Positions 24,834 through 33,807 of a DNA stretch of 64,000 nt are shown piece after piece. This DNA is from Algicella marina. Lineage in GTDB: Bacteria > Pseudomonadota > Alphaproteobacteria > Rhodobacterales > Rhodobacteraceae. How positions within the stretch are numbered: position 1 is the stretch's first letter; every line of letters starts with the position of its first letter. The notes under the pieces are model-generated. The model had not been told where the DNA came from. It did no database searches and saw only the letters and a program-made list of their open reading frames with translations. The DNA is taken from NCBI RefSeq assembly GCF_009931615.1, contig NZ_CP046620.1:3084501-3148500 (forward strand). Reading direction: 5' to 3'. Position numbers and translations under genes: made by a program.

Positions 24834-26917
24834 CAGGCCACACCCACCATTGCCGGCCGGCCCTGATGCGAAATCTCGTCAAAGGAGAAGACGGGGTTGC
24901 GGATGCCCTTGGCTGACAGCACCGTATGCAGGAAACGGCGACGCCGGGTGGTGGTGATAACCGCCGGATAGCGCCCGCGCGCGGCCGCGTCGGCTATCTT
25001 TTCCGCGATTGCGTTGGCCAGTCGGTTGAACTCCGACGGCGGCAACGCCACGTCGACAACGTGTCCATCGGCCTCGATCTGATGTTCCTGGAACAATTCC
25101 TCCCATGCCGGCGAAAGCTGGATCAGTGGCAGCGTGCCATCCGCCTCCTGCAACTCGGCGGTGATCTGGAAACCGAGGCGGTGCCGGACGTGCTCCGCCA
25201 GCGCCTCGGGCAGCTGGGTTGCGCCGTTGGCCTCGCCGATCGCCTCCAGGATCATCGGCAGATTGCGGATCGACACACGTTCTTCCAGCAGCAGGCGCAG
25301 TACGGATTGCAACTGGTCCACGGGCACCTTGTCAGGGATGAACTCGTCGATGATCCGTCGGTTTGCCTCGCCCCGCGCGGTGTCCGAAAGTGCGACGAAC
25401 TCGTCCAGCAGCCGTCGCATCGATCGCCGCGTGAACAGCCGGGCGAAGTTCTGCTTGATGACCTCCAGCATATGCGTAGCGATGACCTCCGTCGGCGTCA
25501 CCACCGAAAGTCCTTCCAGCGTCGCCGCCTCCTGCTCCTCCGGCGAGATCCACCTGGCCGGGGCGCCGTAAACGGGCTCCGCCACGTTGCGGCCGGCCGG
25601 CGCCGCCGGCGCATTGTCACTCAGCAGCATCAGCATCTTGCCAACGTCGACCTCCGAGCGGGCGACCTCCACCCCCTGTATCCGGATCGTGTAGGTGCCA
25701 TCAGGCAGAGAGACATTATCCGTCAGTCGGATTTCCGGCAGAATAAGCCCGTATTCCTGCGCGATGTGATTGCGCATGTTCGCGATCCGGCTGTCGAGGC
25801 CTGTCGCCTCCTCCATCACCATCGCCACGAGATTGCCCGCAAACTCCATGTGGATCTCATCGACATCCAGCATGTCGCCCAACTTGCGTCGCGGCGCTTC
25901 CTCCGGCGCTTTTGCAGCCGCCTTCTCTTGCGCCCGTGCGGCGGCCTTGGTGCGAGCCGCCATCCAGGCGGCAGTGCCCAGCACCGCCGCCCCGGCCACG
26001 AAGGGCAGGAACGGCAGCCCCGGGATGAGCGCGAACAGCGCCATAAGTCCGGCAACGGTTCCGAGCGCCATCGGGTAGCCGCCCAACTGGTCGATCAGCG
26101 CACGGTCCGCCGAGCCGAGCCCGCCACCTTTCGAGAGCAGCAGCGCGGCAGCGATGGAAATGATGACGGCAGGCACCTGTGTCACCAGCCCGTCGCCCAC
26201 CGTCAGGATGGAATAGGTCTCGAACGCCTGCCCAACCGGCATGTCATGCAGGAAAATTCCGATCAGCAGGCCCATTACCAGGTTCAGCAGGGTGATCAGC
26301 AGCCCCGCGACGGCATCGCCTTTCACAAATTTCGAGGCTCCGTCCAGAGATCCGAAGAACGTCGTCTCCCGTTGCTCCAGTTCCCGACGCTCCCGCGCCT
26401 CCTTGTGGCTCAGCGCCCCCGCGGCCACATCCGAATCGATGGCGAGTTGCTTGCCCGGCATCGCATCCAGCGCAAACCTTGCGCCCACTTCCGCCATCCG
26501 CCCTGCGCCGCGCGTGATAACGATGAAGTTCACGATCATCAGTACCGTGAACACCACCAGCCCCAACACGACGGAGCCGCCCATGATGAACATCGCGAAA
26601 CCCTCAATCACCCCACCGGCGGCGTCGGAGCCGGAATGACCTTCAGCGATGATCAGCTTGGTCGAGGATACGTTGAGTGACAGCCGCAACATCAGGCTGG
26701 CGAGCAGGATTGTCGGAAAGGCCGAAAAATCCAGCGGACGCTCGATGAAAAGCGTGATCGTGAAGATCAGGATCGCGAGCCCGAATGAGGCCGCCAACCC
26801 CATATCCAGCACGATTGCCGGCACCGGCAAAACCATCATCACGATCACCGCCATCAGCGCCAGCGCCAGCAGGATTGTCGGGTTGAACAGGTCGTTGAGC
26901 CGCAATGTCGGGTTCAC
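24833..26917 (-). CDS. flhA: flagellar export protein FlhA
   Basis: This is a 694-residue protein of normal FlhA length with a GTG start. Eight spans lie in the first 330 residues, including the FHIPEP-like region: GARFALDAMPGKQLAIDSDV and VPAVIISIAAALLLSKGG. The cytoplasmic C-domain has LTDNVSLPDGTYTIRIQGVE and LPVIQLSP-like LPLIQLSPAWEELF. It is the docking platform for export substrates and chaperones. Upstream is the SLT transglycosylase gene, whose stop is 52 bases away. Confidence 0.96.
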   Translation of the reverse strand: MNPTLRLNDLFNPTILLALALMAVIVMMVLPVPAIVLDMGLAASFGLAILIFTITLFIERPLDFSAFPTILLASLMLRLSLNVSSTKLIIAEGHSGSDAAGGVIEGFAMFIMGGSVVLGLVVFTVLMIVNFIVITRGAGRMAEVGARFALDAMPGKQLAIDSDVAAGALSHKEARERRELEQRETTFFGSLDGASKFVKGDAVAGLLITLLNLVMGLLIGIFLHDMPVGQAFETYSILTVGDGLVTQVPAVIISIAAALLLSKGGGLGSADRALIDQLGGYPMALGTVAGLMALFALIPGLPFLPFVAGAAVLGTAAWMAARTKAAARAQEKAAAKAPEEAPRRKLGDMLDVDEIHMEFAGNLVAMVMEEATGLDSRIANMRNHIAQEYGLILPEIRLTDNVSLPDGTYTIRIQGVEVARSEVDVGKMLMLLSDNAPAAPAGRNVAEPVYGAPARWISPEEQEAATLEGLSVVTPTEVIATHMLEVIKQNFARLFTRRSMRRLLDEFVALSDTARGEANRRIIDEFIPDKVPVDQLQSVLRLLLEERVSIRNLPMILEAIGEANGATQLPEALAEHVRHRLGFQITAELQEADGTLPLIQLSPAWEELFQEHQIEADGHVVDVALPPSEFNRLANAIAEKIADAAARGRYPAVITTTRRRRFLHTVLSAKGIRNPVFSFDEISHQGRPAMVGVA

Positions 26918-26968
26918 GGGCGACGCCCCGCTTGCCCGTTACCATTGGGTGGGAACGCGCGCGCCATG

Positions 26969-27853
26969 TCAGTACAAGCCCCCTCTCGGCTGGTTCAGGA
27001 GCGGTTGGCCGGAACCATGGAGCGAAATCGCCGCGACCGATCCCATCAAGGGCGGCGGCACCGTCTGCGTCTGCAGGCCGGCGAGGCCCTGCGTGCGCTC
27101 CACCTCCATGTTGTGGGCATATTCCGCCCTGCCGATCGCCGATGGCGGCGCACTGTTGCCTAGTTCCGCAAGAATGCGATCGAACCGCGCCGCATAGCGC
27201 TCGGCGAATTGTGGCGTCCGCGAGTGATAGGCACCTGCCGCCCGGCTCCAGCTGCCGGTTTCTCCGTAGAGTCTGCGCAGGAACCGTGCCGCGTAGAGTG
27301 CATTGATCTGCGGATCGAACATTTCGGCGATAGAGGCAAAGGCATTGCCGTGCCAGCGGAAGTTGATCTGGAAACACCCCACATCAAAACTTCGCGCGCC
27401 GGTCGCGAAATGCGCGTTCACGTAGGCCAGAGCTTCCTCGCGCCCGGCAAACCACTTGCCCACGCCCTCCATGTTCACGGTCCACGGCCAGGCCCGGTGC
27501 TCCCCGTCCAGCCGCCGCCCGGTCTCTGTCAGTGAAATGGCCTGCAGGACGACACGCGGTACACCGGTTTCCCGGGCGGCATGGGTTGCCGCGGCATCGC
27601 ACATGGCGGCGACATCATCGACGGGGCGAACTGAAGTTCCGGCCAGGGTGCCACGGCCGGTCCGGGCATTCAGCTGCTTGACGAAATAGGGAATACCCGC
27701 CCGCGCCGCAGACCGATCCCGCCGGCTATCAGCAACCTCCGTCGAGGGCTGCCGGCCCCGGGTATCGTCGGAATTTGCCCAGGCAGGCAGTCCCACTGGG
27801 CCGGCCAATACCCATACTAAAAACATTGAAAGGAGGCACACGCCACGCCGCAT
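26969..27853 (-). CDS. SLT-type lytic transglycosylase, probably flagellar
   Basis: This is a 294-residue exported enzyme with a signal peptide at residues 1-26 (ending GLPAWA). The lysozyme-like SLT domain starts around residue 88. The catalytic glutamate is E110 in VVLQAISLTETGRRL, followed by FDVGCFQINFRWHG and the helical NALYAARFLRRLY. It cleaves peptidoglycan, probably to let the rod through, since FlgJ in this genome lacks a muramidase domain. Rhodobacter sphaeroides SltF plays that part. The proline/glutamine-rich C-terminal tail could bind the rod protein. The name SltF is inferred from position and is not asserted. Confidence 0.82.
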   Translation of the reverse strand: MRRGVCLLSMFLVWVLAGPVGLPAWANSDDTRGRQPSTEVADSRRDRSAARAGIPYFVKQLNARTGRGTLAGTSVRPVDDVAAMCDAAATHAARETGVPRVVLQAISLTETGRRLDGEHRAWPWTVNMEGVGKWFAGREEALAYVNAHFATGARSFDVGCFQINFRWHGNAFASIAEMFDPQINALYAARFLRRLYGETGSWSRAAGAYHSRTPQFAERYAARFDRILAELGNSAPPSAIGRAEYAHNMEVERTQGLAGLQTQTVPPPLMGSVAAISLHGSGQPLLNQPRGGLY

Positions 27854-27973
27854 CCGGGATTCTCCTCAAATCGCCAACGTTTGTCCGGTGTAGTGCCCCA
27901 TGGTTACCAACAGGTAATCAGCACCCTGACTTTCGGATTGCTCGCCCTACATCCACGGACAAGGGGGATACGA

Positions 27974-28444
27974 ATGGATTGGCTGACGGTATCAGGGTTC
28001 ACAGGGGCAGCAGCAGCCGCCGCCGCCACAGGCATGCTCTTTCGCCCCGGTCTCTGGTATCAGAGCCTGGCCAAGCCCGGCTGGTCCCCGCCAAACGTCG
28101 CTTTTCCCATCGCCTGGACAGTGCTCTACATAGCCATGGTCGTCGCGGCGGTCCGTGTCGCAGGCACGCCAGACCCGGCGCCGGCACTCGCCTTATGGGC
28201 CTTTCAAATTACCCTCAACGCACTCTGGACGCCCGTTTTCTTCGGCCTGCACCGCAAGGGTGCGGCCGTCTTCGTAATCGCTGCGCTCTGGCTGGCCATC
28301 GCCGTCACCACCGTCCTGTTCTGGCAGAGGGACGTGTTCGCCGGCCTGCTGTTCACCCTCTACCTCGGCTGGGTCAGCTTTGCCGCCGCCCTCAACTTCG
28401 ACATCTGGCGACGCAACCGGCACCCGTCCGGGCATAGGTCCTGA
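27974..28444 (+). CDS. tspO: TspO/MBR family membrane protein
   Basis: This is a 156-residue tryptophan-rich five-span membrane protein. KPGWSPPNVAFPIAWTVLYI and the C-terminal YLGWVSFAAALNFDIWRRN are the family signatures. The ATG at 27974 has a strong AAGGGGGA site. TspO in Rhodobacter binds tetrapyrroles and modulates photosynthesis gene expression in response to oxygen. In this organism phototrophy is unproven. It stands alone between the flagellar block and the glycan locus, while hemE and hemC lie 6.5 kb away. Confidence 0.92.
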   Translation: MDWLTVSGFTGAAAAAAATGMLFRPGLWYQSLAKPGWSPPNVAFPIAWTVLYIAMVVAAVRVAGTPDPAPALALWAFQITLNALWTPVFFGLHRKGAAVFVIAALWLAIAVTTVLFWQRDVFAGLLFTLYLGWVSFAAALNFDIWRRNRHPSGHRS

Positions 28445-28480
28445 TCCGGCGCCTGCCTGGGTATTTTCCCACCAGCGCAG

Positions 28481-28496
28481 TTAACCTGGGCTTAAC
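28481..28496 (+). promoter_or_regulatory. CtrA-type box upstream of the glf operon
   Basis: TTAACC at 28481-28486, a five-base spacer TGGGC, and TTAACC from 28492 fit the alphaproteobacterial CtrA recognition sequence TTAA-N7-TTAAC exactly. It lies 139-154 bases before the proposed glf start and 37 bases after the tspO stop. Binding is inferred. No other exact copy was found by eye in this window. Confidence 0.6.
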
Positions 28497-28634
28497 CAGT
28501 CGATCTCTAGTCTTGTCGTGACCGGTTTGCACCGTTGTCGGCGGCTGCGGTCCCGCCGCACGAAAGGCCCTCATATGCCCGACGAGATGCTGATTCACAC
28601 AGGCTTGTACACCCCACGCCAGGCAAAGGGGCGT

Positions 28635-29789
28635 ATGTCCGGCAGGCAGATGCAACAGGTTCTCGTGGTCGGGGCGGGCCTGGCAGGGGCGGTTTATGCC
28701 CGCGTGCTGGCCGAGTATGGCCTCAAGGTACACGTCATCGACCAACGCGACCACATCGCAGGCAATTGCCATGATGAAATCGACGATGAAACTGGCGTCC
28801 GCTTCCACACCTATGGTCCGCACCTGTTCCATACGTCCAACCACAGGGTCGTGGAATGGCTTTCCCGGTTCACCGATTGGCTGCCGTATGAGCATCGCGT
28901 CGTAGCCAGGCTCGAATCAGGGCAGGAGGTGCCACTGCCCGTCAACCGAGACACGGTGAACGCTGTCTTCGGCACCCGCCTCGCCACCGTCGAAGAGGTG
29001 ATGGCCTTTCTGGCCGGAAAGGTGGAGCGCAGGAAGGTGATCGCCACGGCGGAAGATCACCTCTACGCCCATATCGGGCCGACGCTCACCAATTTCTTCT
29101 TCCGCCCCTATACTCGCAAGATGTGGGGGCTGGATCTGCAGGAGATGGATGCCGCCGTCGTCCGCCGCCTCCAGATCCGCATGGACAGTGAAGACAGGTA
29201 CTTCCCCAACGATACCTTTCAGGCCCTGCCCGCCAAGGGCTATACCGCCATGTTTCGTCGTATCTTCGACCATCCTGAAATCACCGTTGAAACCGGCCAA
29301 CCGTTCGCGCAGGCAATGCTGTCGGACTACGATTTCTGCTTTTCCTCCATGCCGATCGACGCCTTTTACGGATACCAGCTTGGCGAACTTCCCTACCGCT
29401 CCGTCAGGTTCCAAACCAGCAGGCACCGACGCGATGATGCCCCGGGGCACACAACCATCAACTACACCGACGAAGGCCCCAACACCCGCGAGACATGGTG
29501 GCACGCCCTGCCAGGACATGATGGCGGCGGCAGCGAAGTTCTCACCACGGTGGAGGAGCCCTGTGATTATCGCGACAACGGAATGGAACGGTATTACCCC
29601 GTCAAGGCGCATGACGGCCGATACGACAAACTCTACGACCGCTACCGCATCATGGCCGACGCCGAAGAAAAGCTCACATTCATCGGCCGCTGCGGCACCT
29701 ACCAGTATCTCGATATGCATCAGGTTGTGAACCAGTCGCTCACCGGTGCGGGCAAATGGCTTCGCCTGCATATGTCCAACGCCGCCTGA
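28635..29789 (+). CDS. glf: UDP-galactopyranose mutase
   Basis: Glf interconverts UDP-galactopyranose and UDP-galactofuranose with reduced FAD in the cytoplasm. The FAD-binding VVGAGLAGAVYARVL is at about residues 10-24, and IDQRDHIAGNCHDE and GPHLFHTSNHRVVEWLSRFT are Glf signatures. YTRKMWGLDLQEMDAAVVRR and the C-terminal FIGRCGTYQYLDMHQVVNQS hold conserved active-site residues. Start 28635 (AAAGGGG ribosome-binding site) gives 384 residues, the family norm. An upstream ATG at 28575 would add 20 residues. It supplies the sugar donor presumably used by the next gene. Confidence 0.95.
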   Translation: MSGRQMQQVLVVGAGLAGAVYARVLAEYGLKVHVIDQRDHIAGNCHDEIDDETGVRFHTYGPHLFHTSNHRVVEWLSRFTDWLPYEHRVVARLESGQEVPLPVNRDTVNAVFGTRLATVEEVMAFLAGKVERRKVIATAEDHLYAHIGPTLTNFFFRPYTRKMWGLDLQEMDAAVVRRLQIRMDSEDRYFPNDTFQALPAKGYTAMFRRIFDHPEITVETGQPFAQAMLSDYDFCFSSMPIDAFYGYQLGELPYRSVRFQTSRHRRDDAPGHTTINYTDEGPNTRETWWHALPGHDGGGSEVLTTVEEPCDYRDNGMERYYPVKAHDGRYDKLYDRYRIMADAEEKLTFIGRCGTYQYLDMHQVVNQSLTGAGKWLRLHMSNAA

Positions 29790-29820
29790 AAGGCCACCCC
29801 TCCAGAACGGAGACGTGAAG

Positions 29821-32649
29821 ATGAAGCTGGAAGATTTCCCGGACACCGGTCGGGACCGGCAGATCCGCGCCACACCCGCGCCATACGCCATTTATTTCGA
29901 CTGGCAACTGAACCTTCGCGCCGGTGGTCCGCCCGGATATCTTGCCAACCTTGCTGCCGGGTTGGAGGAAAGCGGCCTCGCCGCGCAGGTCGACCTCATC
30001 ACGCGCAATCCCGGCGACACGTCGCGAACGCCGCGAAAACCCTTCGCACCGGAGGCCCGGCCACTGTTCTCCTCCCACACCCGACGCCGGGAAGATGCCG
30101 CACCGGAGGGGGAGGCGGCCACCGCACGCGCCCACCGCCAGGCAGCCTTCGCCGCCCGGACGGACTGGATGCACATACCGCCCGCCAATCTCCGCCGGCT
30201 GGACCCGCAGGCGCGGCACATCATCCACGCCCATACCACCACCGATATCCTAAAACTTCACAACACCCTCACGCGCCACGGCTGCCGCCACACCGTCAGG
30301 CTCGCACTCACCTCCCACTGCCCGGAAATCCCGGCCAAGGAATGGTCCGAAAAACTGTACTCCGAAGGCGCATCCGCCGCCGCCGCCGAACTCCACTTCC
30401 GCAACCATCGCTTCCTCGACCACCTTGCCTTTCACCACTCCGACATCCTCATCTTCCCCTGCGCCGAAGCGATGGAGCCTTACCGATCCACGTTCTCAGA
30501 CTTCGCCCGTTGCTTCGGCCAGCGCGACACCCGCTTCGTTCCGACCGGCGCCACCCCACCCAAACTGGCAACGCCAAGGGAAGCCGTGCGTGCGGCCCAC
30601 GCTCTCGGCGACACCTTCACGGCCTGCTACATCGGTCGCCACAATGCCGCCAAGGGCTATGACATCCTCGCTCGTGCCGGTGCCGCCCTGCTGGCGAAGG
30701 AGGAAGACCTCGCGTTCCTGATCGGCGGCCATCCCGGCCCGCTGGCCGCCCCCGGCCATCCCCGCTGGATCGAACATGGCTGGACGGAGACACCCGGTGA
30801 TCTCGTCGCTGCCGCGGACGTCTTCGTTCTGCCCAACCGCCAGACCTACTTTGACCTGATGCTGCTGGAGGTTCTGGCCATCGGCATCCCCGTCCTTGCC
30901 GCCCGCAACGGCGGCAATCGCTTCTTCGAAGGGCTCAGTCCCGGCATCATGCTCTACGATTCAGAGGCAGAACTGGCTGAGGGGCTGCGGCATTTACGCG
31001 CCCTACCGGCAGAGCAGCGGGTCAGCCTAGGCGCCGCCAATCGCGAACTCTACGAACAGCGCTTTACGCCCGCACAATTCGCACGGGCCTATACCGAAAC
31101 GCTGAACGCCATCGCCACGGATTACCCAGCCGCAAACGGAACCGGCAAACTTTCGGCCATCACCCGAAACCGGCGACCAAAGGTTTCCGTTATCGTCCCG
31201 GTCTACAACGTCGAGAGATACCTCGAGGATTGCCTCGCCTCCATTGCCGCCCAAACCTTGGCGGATATCGAGGTACTGCTCGTCAATGACGGCTCCACCG
31301 ATGGTTCCACAGCCATTATCGACAGCTTTGTCGCGCAGGATTCCCGGTTTCACAGGGTGGACAGGGCCAACGGTGGCCTCTCCGCCGCCCGCAACACCGG
31401 CCTGGACGCGGCGACAGGCGCCTTTATTGCCTTCGTCGACAGCGACGACACCATCGCTCCGACCATGTTGCAGGACATGTTCCAGGCTTGCGAAGCAACA
31501 GGGCTCAAACTCGCGGCCTGCGGCGTGCAGCACATGGATGCCAGCGGCACTCCGGCCGAAGCTGTGGCCGGCTTCATCGAAGATCAGATCGTTTATCCGA
31601 AATGGATGGATGGCACCATCGTCTGCACTCCGGAAACACTCACCGCAATCTATCCCAGCGCCTGGAACAAGCTCTACCACCGCTCCGTGTTCGACGGCTT
31701 GCGCTATGATCCCGGTCTCTACTACGAGGATCATCCGGTTTTCTATAAGGCTTTCCTCGGCCAGCAGCGTTTCGCCTTTGTTAACGCGCCACTCTACCGC
31801 CACCGTGCCAGCGCCTCGGGGCGTATCACGCAGGATGGCTCCCGCCGGGCACTCGACATATTCACCATTCTCGATCTGATTGAGAGCATTTTCCGCGCTC
31901 ACCTGTCATCCCGTGAAGACTTGAAGCGGCTGATGGCCCGGCTCGTTCTCCGCCTCGTCTGGGAAAGGCTGTTTACCGTGAAGGATCCGCGCACGCGCTT
32001 TCGTCTGGCCGAACAGGCGGTCATGCGTTTCGCTGCCCTTGAAGTTACGCAAGACGATGTCATCCGGTATAAGGACAGGATCATCGAACCGGCCTTCGTC
32101 GAAACCCTGTTCGCCTGCGCCGAAGAAGGTCAGTGGCAACAACCGGAAAAGGCGCTGGCACCACTGGAGCAGCGCATCAATCTCCGCGATGCAACTCCCG
32201 ATCCCGTTCCCCGCAAACATCGCATGGTGCGTCTGAAGGAGGATCAGGGCTTCATCCTCGTCCACCCGCAGACCGGGCGCACAACCACTGCCGAAATCAC
32301 CGGTCTGGGTTTTTTCGGCGCGGCCGAGATCGCGATGTCCCTGTCGGTGGAGAACCCGAAGTCGGCAGATATCGCCTTCCGCGCGCGGGTCGCCCCATCC
32401 CCCGTCGTCGATGGGTCCCGCCTGTTGCGGGAAGGTGATCCTGTCTGGCTCGCCGAAACCGACTGGCAGACCGTGGCGCCACTCACACAGGAACCCTGCA
32501 CCGTTTTCGTCCCCGTCGGCACGCCCACGCTGGCCCTCTATATCCAGACAAGGCTGGAAGACGGCGCAAGCATGCACAACGCCTGGGCCCGCGTCCGCGA
32601 TATCCGCGTCACCCCCGTCCGCGGGCCCGAAGCGAAGGCCGGCGAATGA
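29821..32649 (+). CDS. two-domain glycosyltransferase (GT4-like plus GT2) fusion
   Basis: This is a 942-residue protein starting after GGAGACGTGAAG. Residues about 20-430 are a GT-B, GT4-like domain: CYIGRHNAAKGYDIL near residue 267 and TYFDLMLLEVLAIGIPVLAA near residue 341, the usual donor-binding ExxxxxG region. Residues about 452-700 are a GT2 GT-A domain, with PKVSVIVPVYNVERYLEDCL, NDGSTDGS and FVDSDDT (near residue 538, metal site), then YYEDHPVFYKAF. A C-terminal 200-residue part is unassigned. It probably extends a surface polysaccharide, with galactofuranose as the likely sugar because it lies directly after glf. The four-base overlap with the next gene implies one operon. Confidence 0.88.
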   Translation: MKLEDFPDTGRDRQIRATPAPYAIYFDWQLNLRAGGPPGYLANLAAGLEESGLAAQVDLITRNPGDTSRTPRKPFAPEARPLFSSHTRRREDAAPEGEAATARAHRQAAFAARTDWMHIPPANLRRLDPQARHIIHAHTTTDILKLHNTLTRHGCRHTVRLALTSHCPEIPAKEWSEKLYSEGASAAAAELHFRNHRFLDHLAFHHSDILIFPCAEAMEPYRSTFSDFARCFGQRDTRFVPTGATPPKLATPREAVRAAHALGDTFTACYIGRHNAAKGYDILARAGAALLAKEEDLAFLIGGHPGPLAAPGHPRWIEHGWTETPGDLVAAADVFVLPNRQTYFDLMLLEVLAIGIPVLAARNGGNRFFEGLSPGIMLYDSEAELAEGLRHLRALPAEQRVSLGAANRELYEQRFTPAQFARAYTETLNAIATDYPAANGTGKLSAITRNRRPKVSVIVPVYNVERYLEDCLASIAAQTLADIEVLLVNDGSTDGSTAIIDSFVAQDSRFHRVDRANGGLSAARNTGLDAATGAFIAFVDSDDTIAPTMLQDMFQACEATGLKLAACGVQHMDASGTPAEAVAGFIEDQIVYPKWMDGTIVCTPETLTAIYPSAWNKLYHRSVFDGLRYDPGLYYEDHPVFYKAFLGQQRFAFVNAPLYRHRASASGRITQDGSRRALDIFTILDLIESIFRAHLSSREDLKRLMARLVLRLVWERLFTVKDPRTRFRLAEQAVMRFAALEVTQDDVIRYKDRIIEPAFVETLFACAEEGQWQQPEKALAPLEQRINLRDATPDPVPRKHRMVRLKEDQGFILVHPQTGRTTTAEITGLGFFGAAEIAMSLSVENPKSADIAFRARVAPSPVVDGSRLLREGDPVWLAETDWQTVAPLTQEPCTVFVPVGTPTLALYIQTRLEDGASMHNAWARVRDIRVTPVRGPEAKAGE

Positions 32650-33563
32650 TCCAGCCCGTCCTTCGCATCCACATCGGTTTCCACAAGACCGGCACCTCCT
32701 CCACCCAGATCGCCCTGGCGGAACAGGCCGAAGCCGGTCTTCTTCCGGTGTTGTATCCATTGGCCGGAAGGCTGGAAAACTGGGCCTACGCCCATCACCA
32801 GTTGGTGGAAGATCTGCGGCATGGCAATCGCGACAGTCTCGATGCCATCGTCGTCGAGCACAGGTCGCAACCGGATTTGCCGATACTGCTCAGCAGCGAG
32901 GATTTCTCGATGGTCGAGGCCGGGTTCACGCTGGCACAGGTTCGCCAAGCCTTTCCCGACCACCGCCTGGAGATCATCGCAGTCGTCCGCAACCACGTCG
33001 ACTGGCTGCGCTCCTACTACATGGAGCGGGTCAAGAGAAACAGCACCCAACTCTCTCCGATGCAATTCGTGCGGGAGCATCTGCACACCCGCCGCTTCAG
33101 CCCCGCACTTCATCTCGCCCGCGCCCTTGGCGGTGAATTGCAACTCTTCAATTATGATGCACTCACCCTGCCGGCTGGCCTGTTTCCGTCATTGGCAGGT
33201 GTGGAGATGCAGGTTGACGCGCACACCCGTTGGAACAGAAGCCTGACACCACAGGCCACCTTCGCCCTTCTCCACGCCTACCGCGCCGGTGTCGCGAGCC
33301 AGGTGCCGGTGAACCGGGTGATCCACAATGCATTCAAGCTCGACCAACAGGTCCGTCAGATGGCCGCTGCCGTCGACATCTTCACGCCAGCCGAAATTGC
33401 GGAGATCCATGCATCCTTTGCCGATGACCGAGCCGAAGTGAACGCCCTGGCCGGTCATAACGTGCTTCCCGACGATATCCCGGTCCCGAAGGGGCCGCAC
33501 ATGCCAGAGGATCCTTCCGCCGAAGCCGTCTACCTGCGCGCATTTCTCGGCAATCAGCCCTGA
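32646..33563 (+). CDS. sulfotransferase-like P-loop protein in glycan operon
   Basis: This is a 305-residue protein. The N-terminal IHIGFHKTGTSSTQIAL (residues about 8-24) is a PAPS-type P-loop, and LPILLSSEDFSMVEAGFTLA, then VVRNHVDWLRSYYME, fit the 3'-phosphate-binding strand and helix. It starts inside the end of the glycosyltransferase gene (ATGA), so it probably modifies the same glycan by O-sulfation. It shares the fold and N-terminal motif, but not obvious close identity, with the protein at 557-1696. Acceptor unknown. Confidence 0.72.
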   Translation: MIQPVLRIHIGFHKTGTSSTQIALAEQAEAGLLPVLYPLAGRLENWAYAHHQLVEDLRHGNRDSLDAIVVEHRSQPDLPILLSSEDFSMVEAGFTLAQVRQAFPDHRLEIIAVVRNHVDWLRSYYMERVKRNSTQLSPMQFVREHLHTRRFSPALHLARALGGELQLFNYDALTLPAGLFPSLAGVEMQVDAHTRWNRSLTPQATFALLHAYRAGVASQVPVNRVIHNAFKLDQQVRQMAAAVDIFTPAEIAEIHASFADDRAEVNALAGHNVLPDDIPVPKGPHMPEDPSAEAVYLRAFLGNQP

Positions 33564-33651
33564 CAGGCCGTAAGTGAAATTTCCTTGGGATGGCCCGGTT
33601 TTGCGGAAATTTTACCTGGGCTCGAAAAATCGACGGAAACACTCGCAATAC

Positions 33652-33739
33652 CGAAACCATACCAAACCCATATCGAAACCATAATTACTTACTGCCGCGC
33701 AAACAGGTTGAAGGCCATTAATGGTGAATGCTAGCATTC
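33652..33739. promoter_or_regulatory. repeat and palindrome cluster upstream of HD-GYP gene
   Basis: Three tandem 11-base units (CGAAACCATAC, CAAACCCATAT, CGAAACCATAA) occupy 33652-33684, one DNA turn apart. Two perfect palindromes follow: CCATTAATGG at 33715-33724 and GAATGCTAGCATTC at 33726-33739. They lie 69-156 bases before the HD-GYP ATG in a region of 244 bases without a gene. This looks like a multi-site operator. The binding proteins are unknown. Confidence 0.5.
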
Positions 33740-33807
33740 CCTTGTAACCATACGTCACCCGCACACCTCATTTCGCGTGCGTGGCCCGTTTTTGACAAGG
33801 CGATCTC

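Noticed and set aside
24926-26680. 584-codon plus-strand frame opposite flhA
   Set aside because: Arg/Gln/His-rich shadow of flhA without motifs. flhA is unambiguous.
10229-27853. CRISPR array, prophage or integrative element within the flagellar block
   Set aside because: No regularly spaced repeats, no integrase or phage structural genes. All genes fit flagellar assembly.
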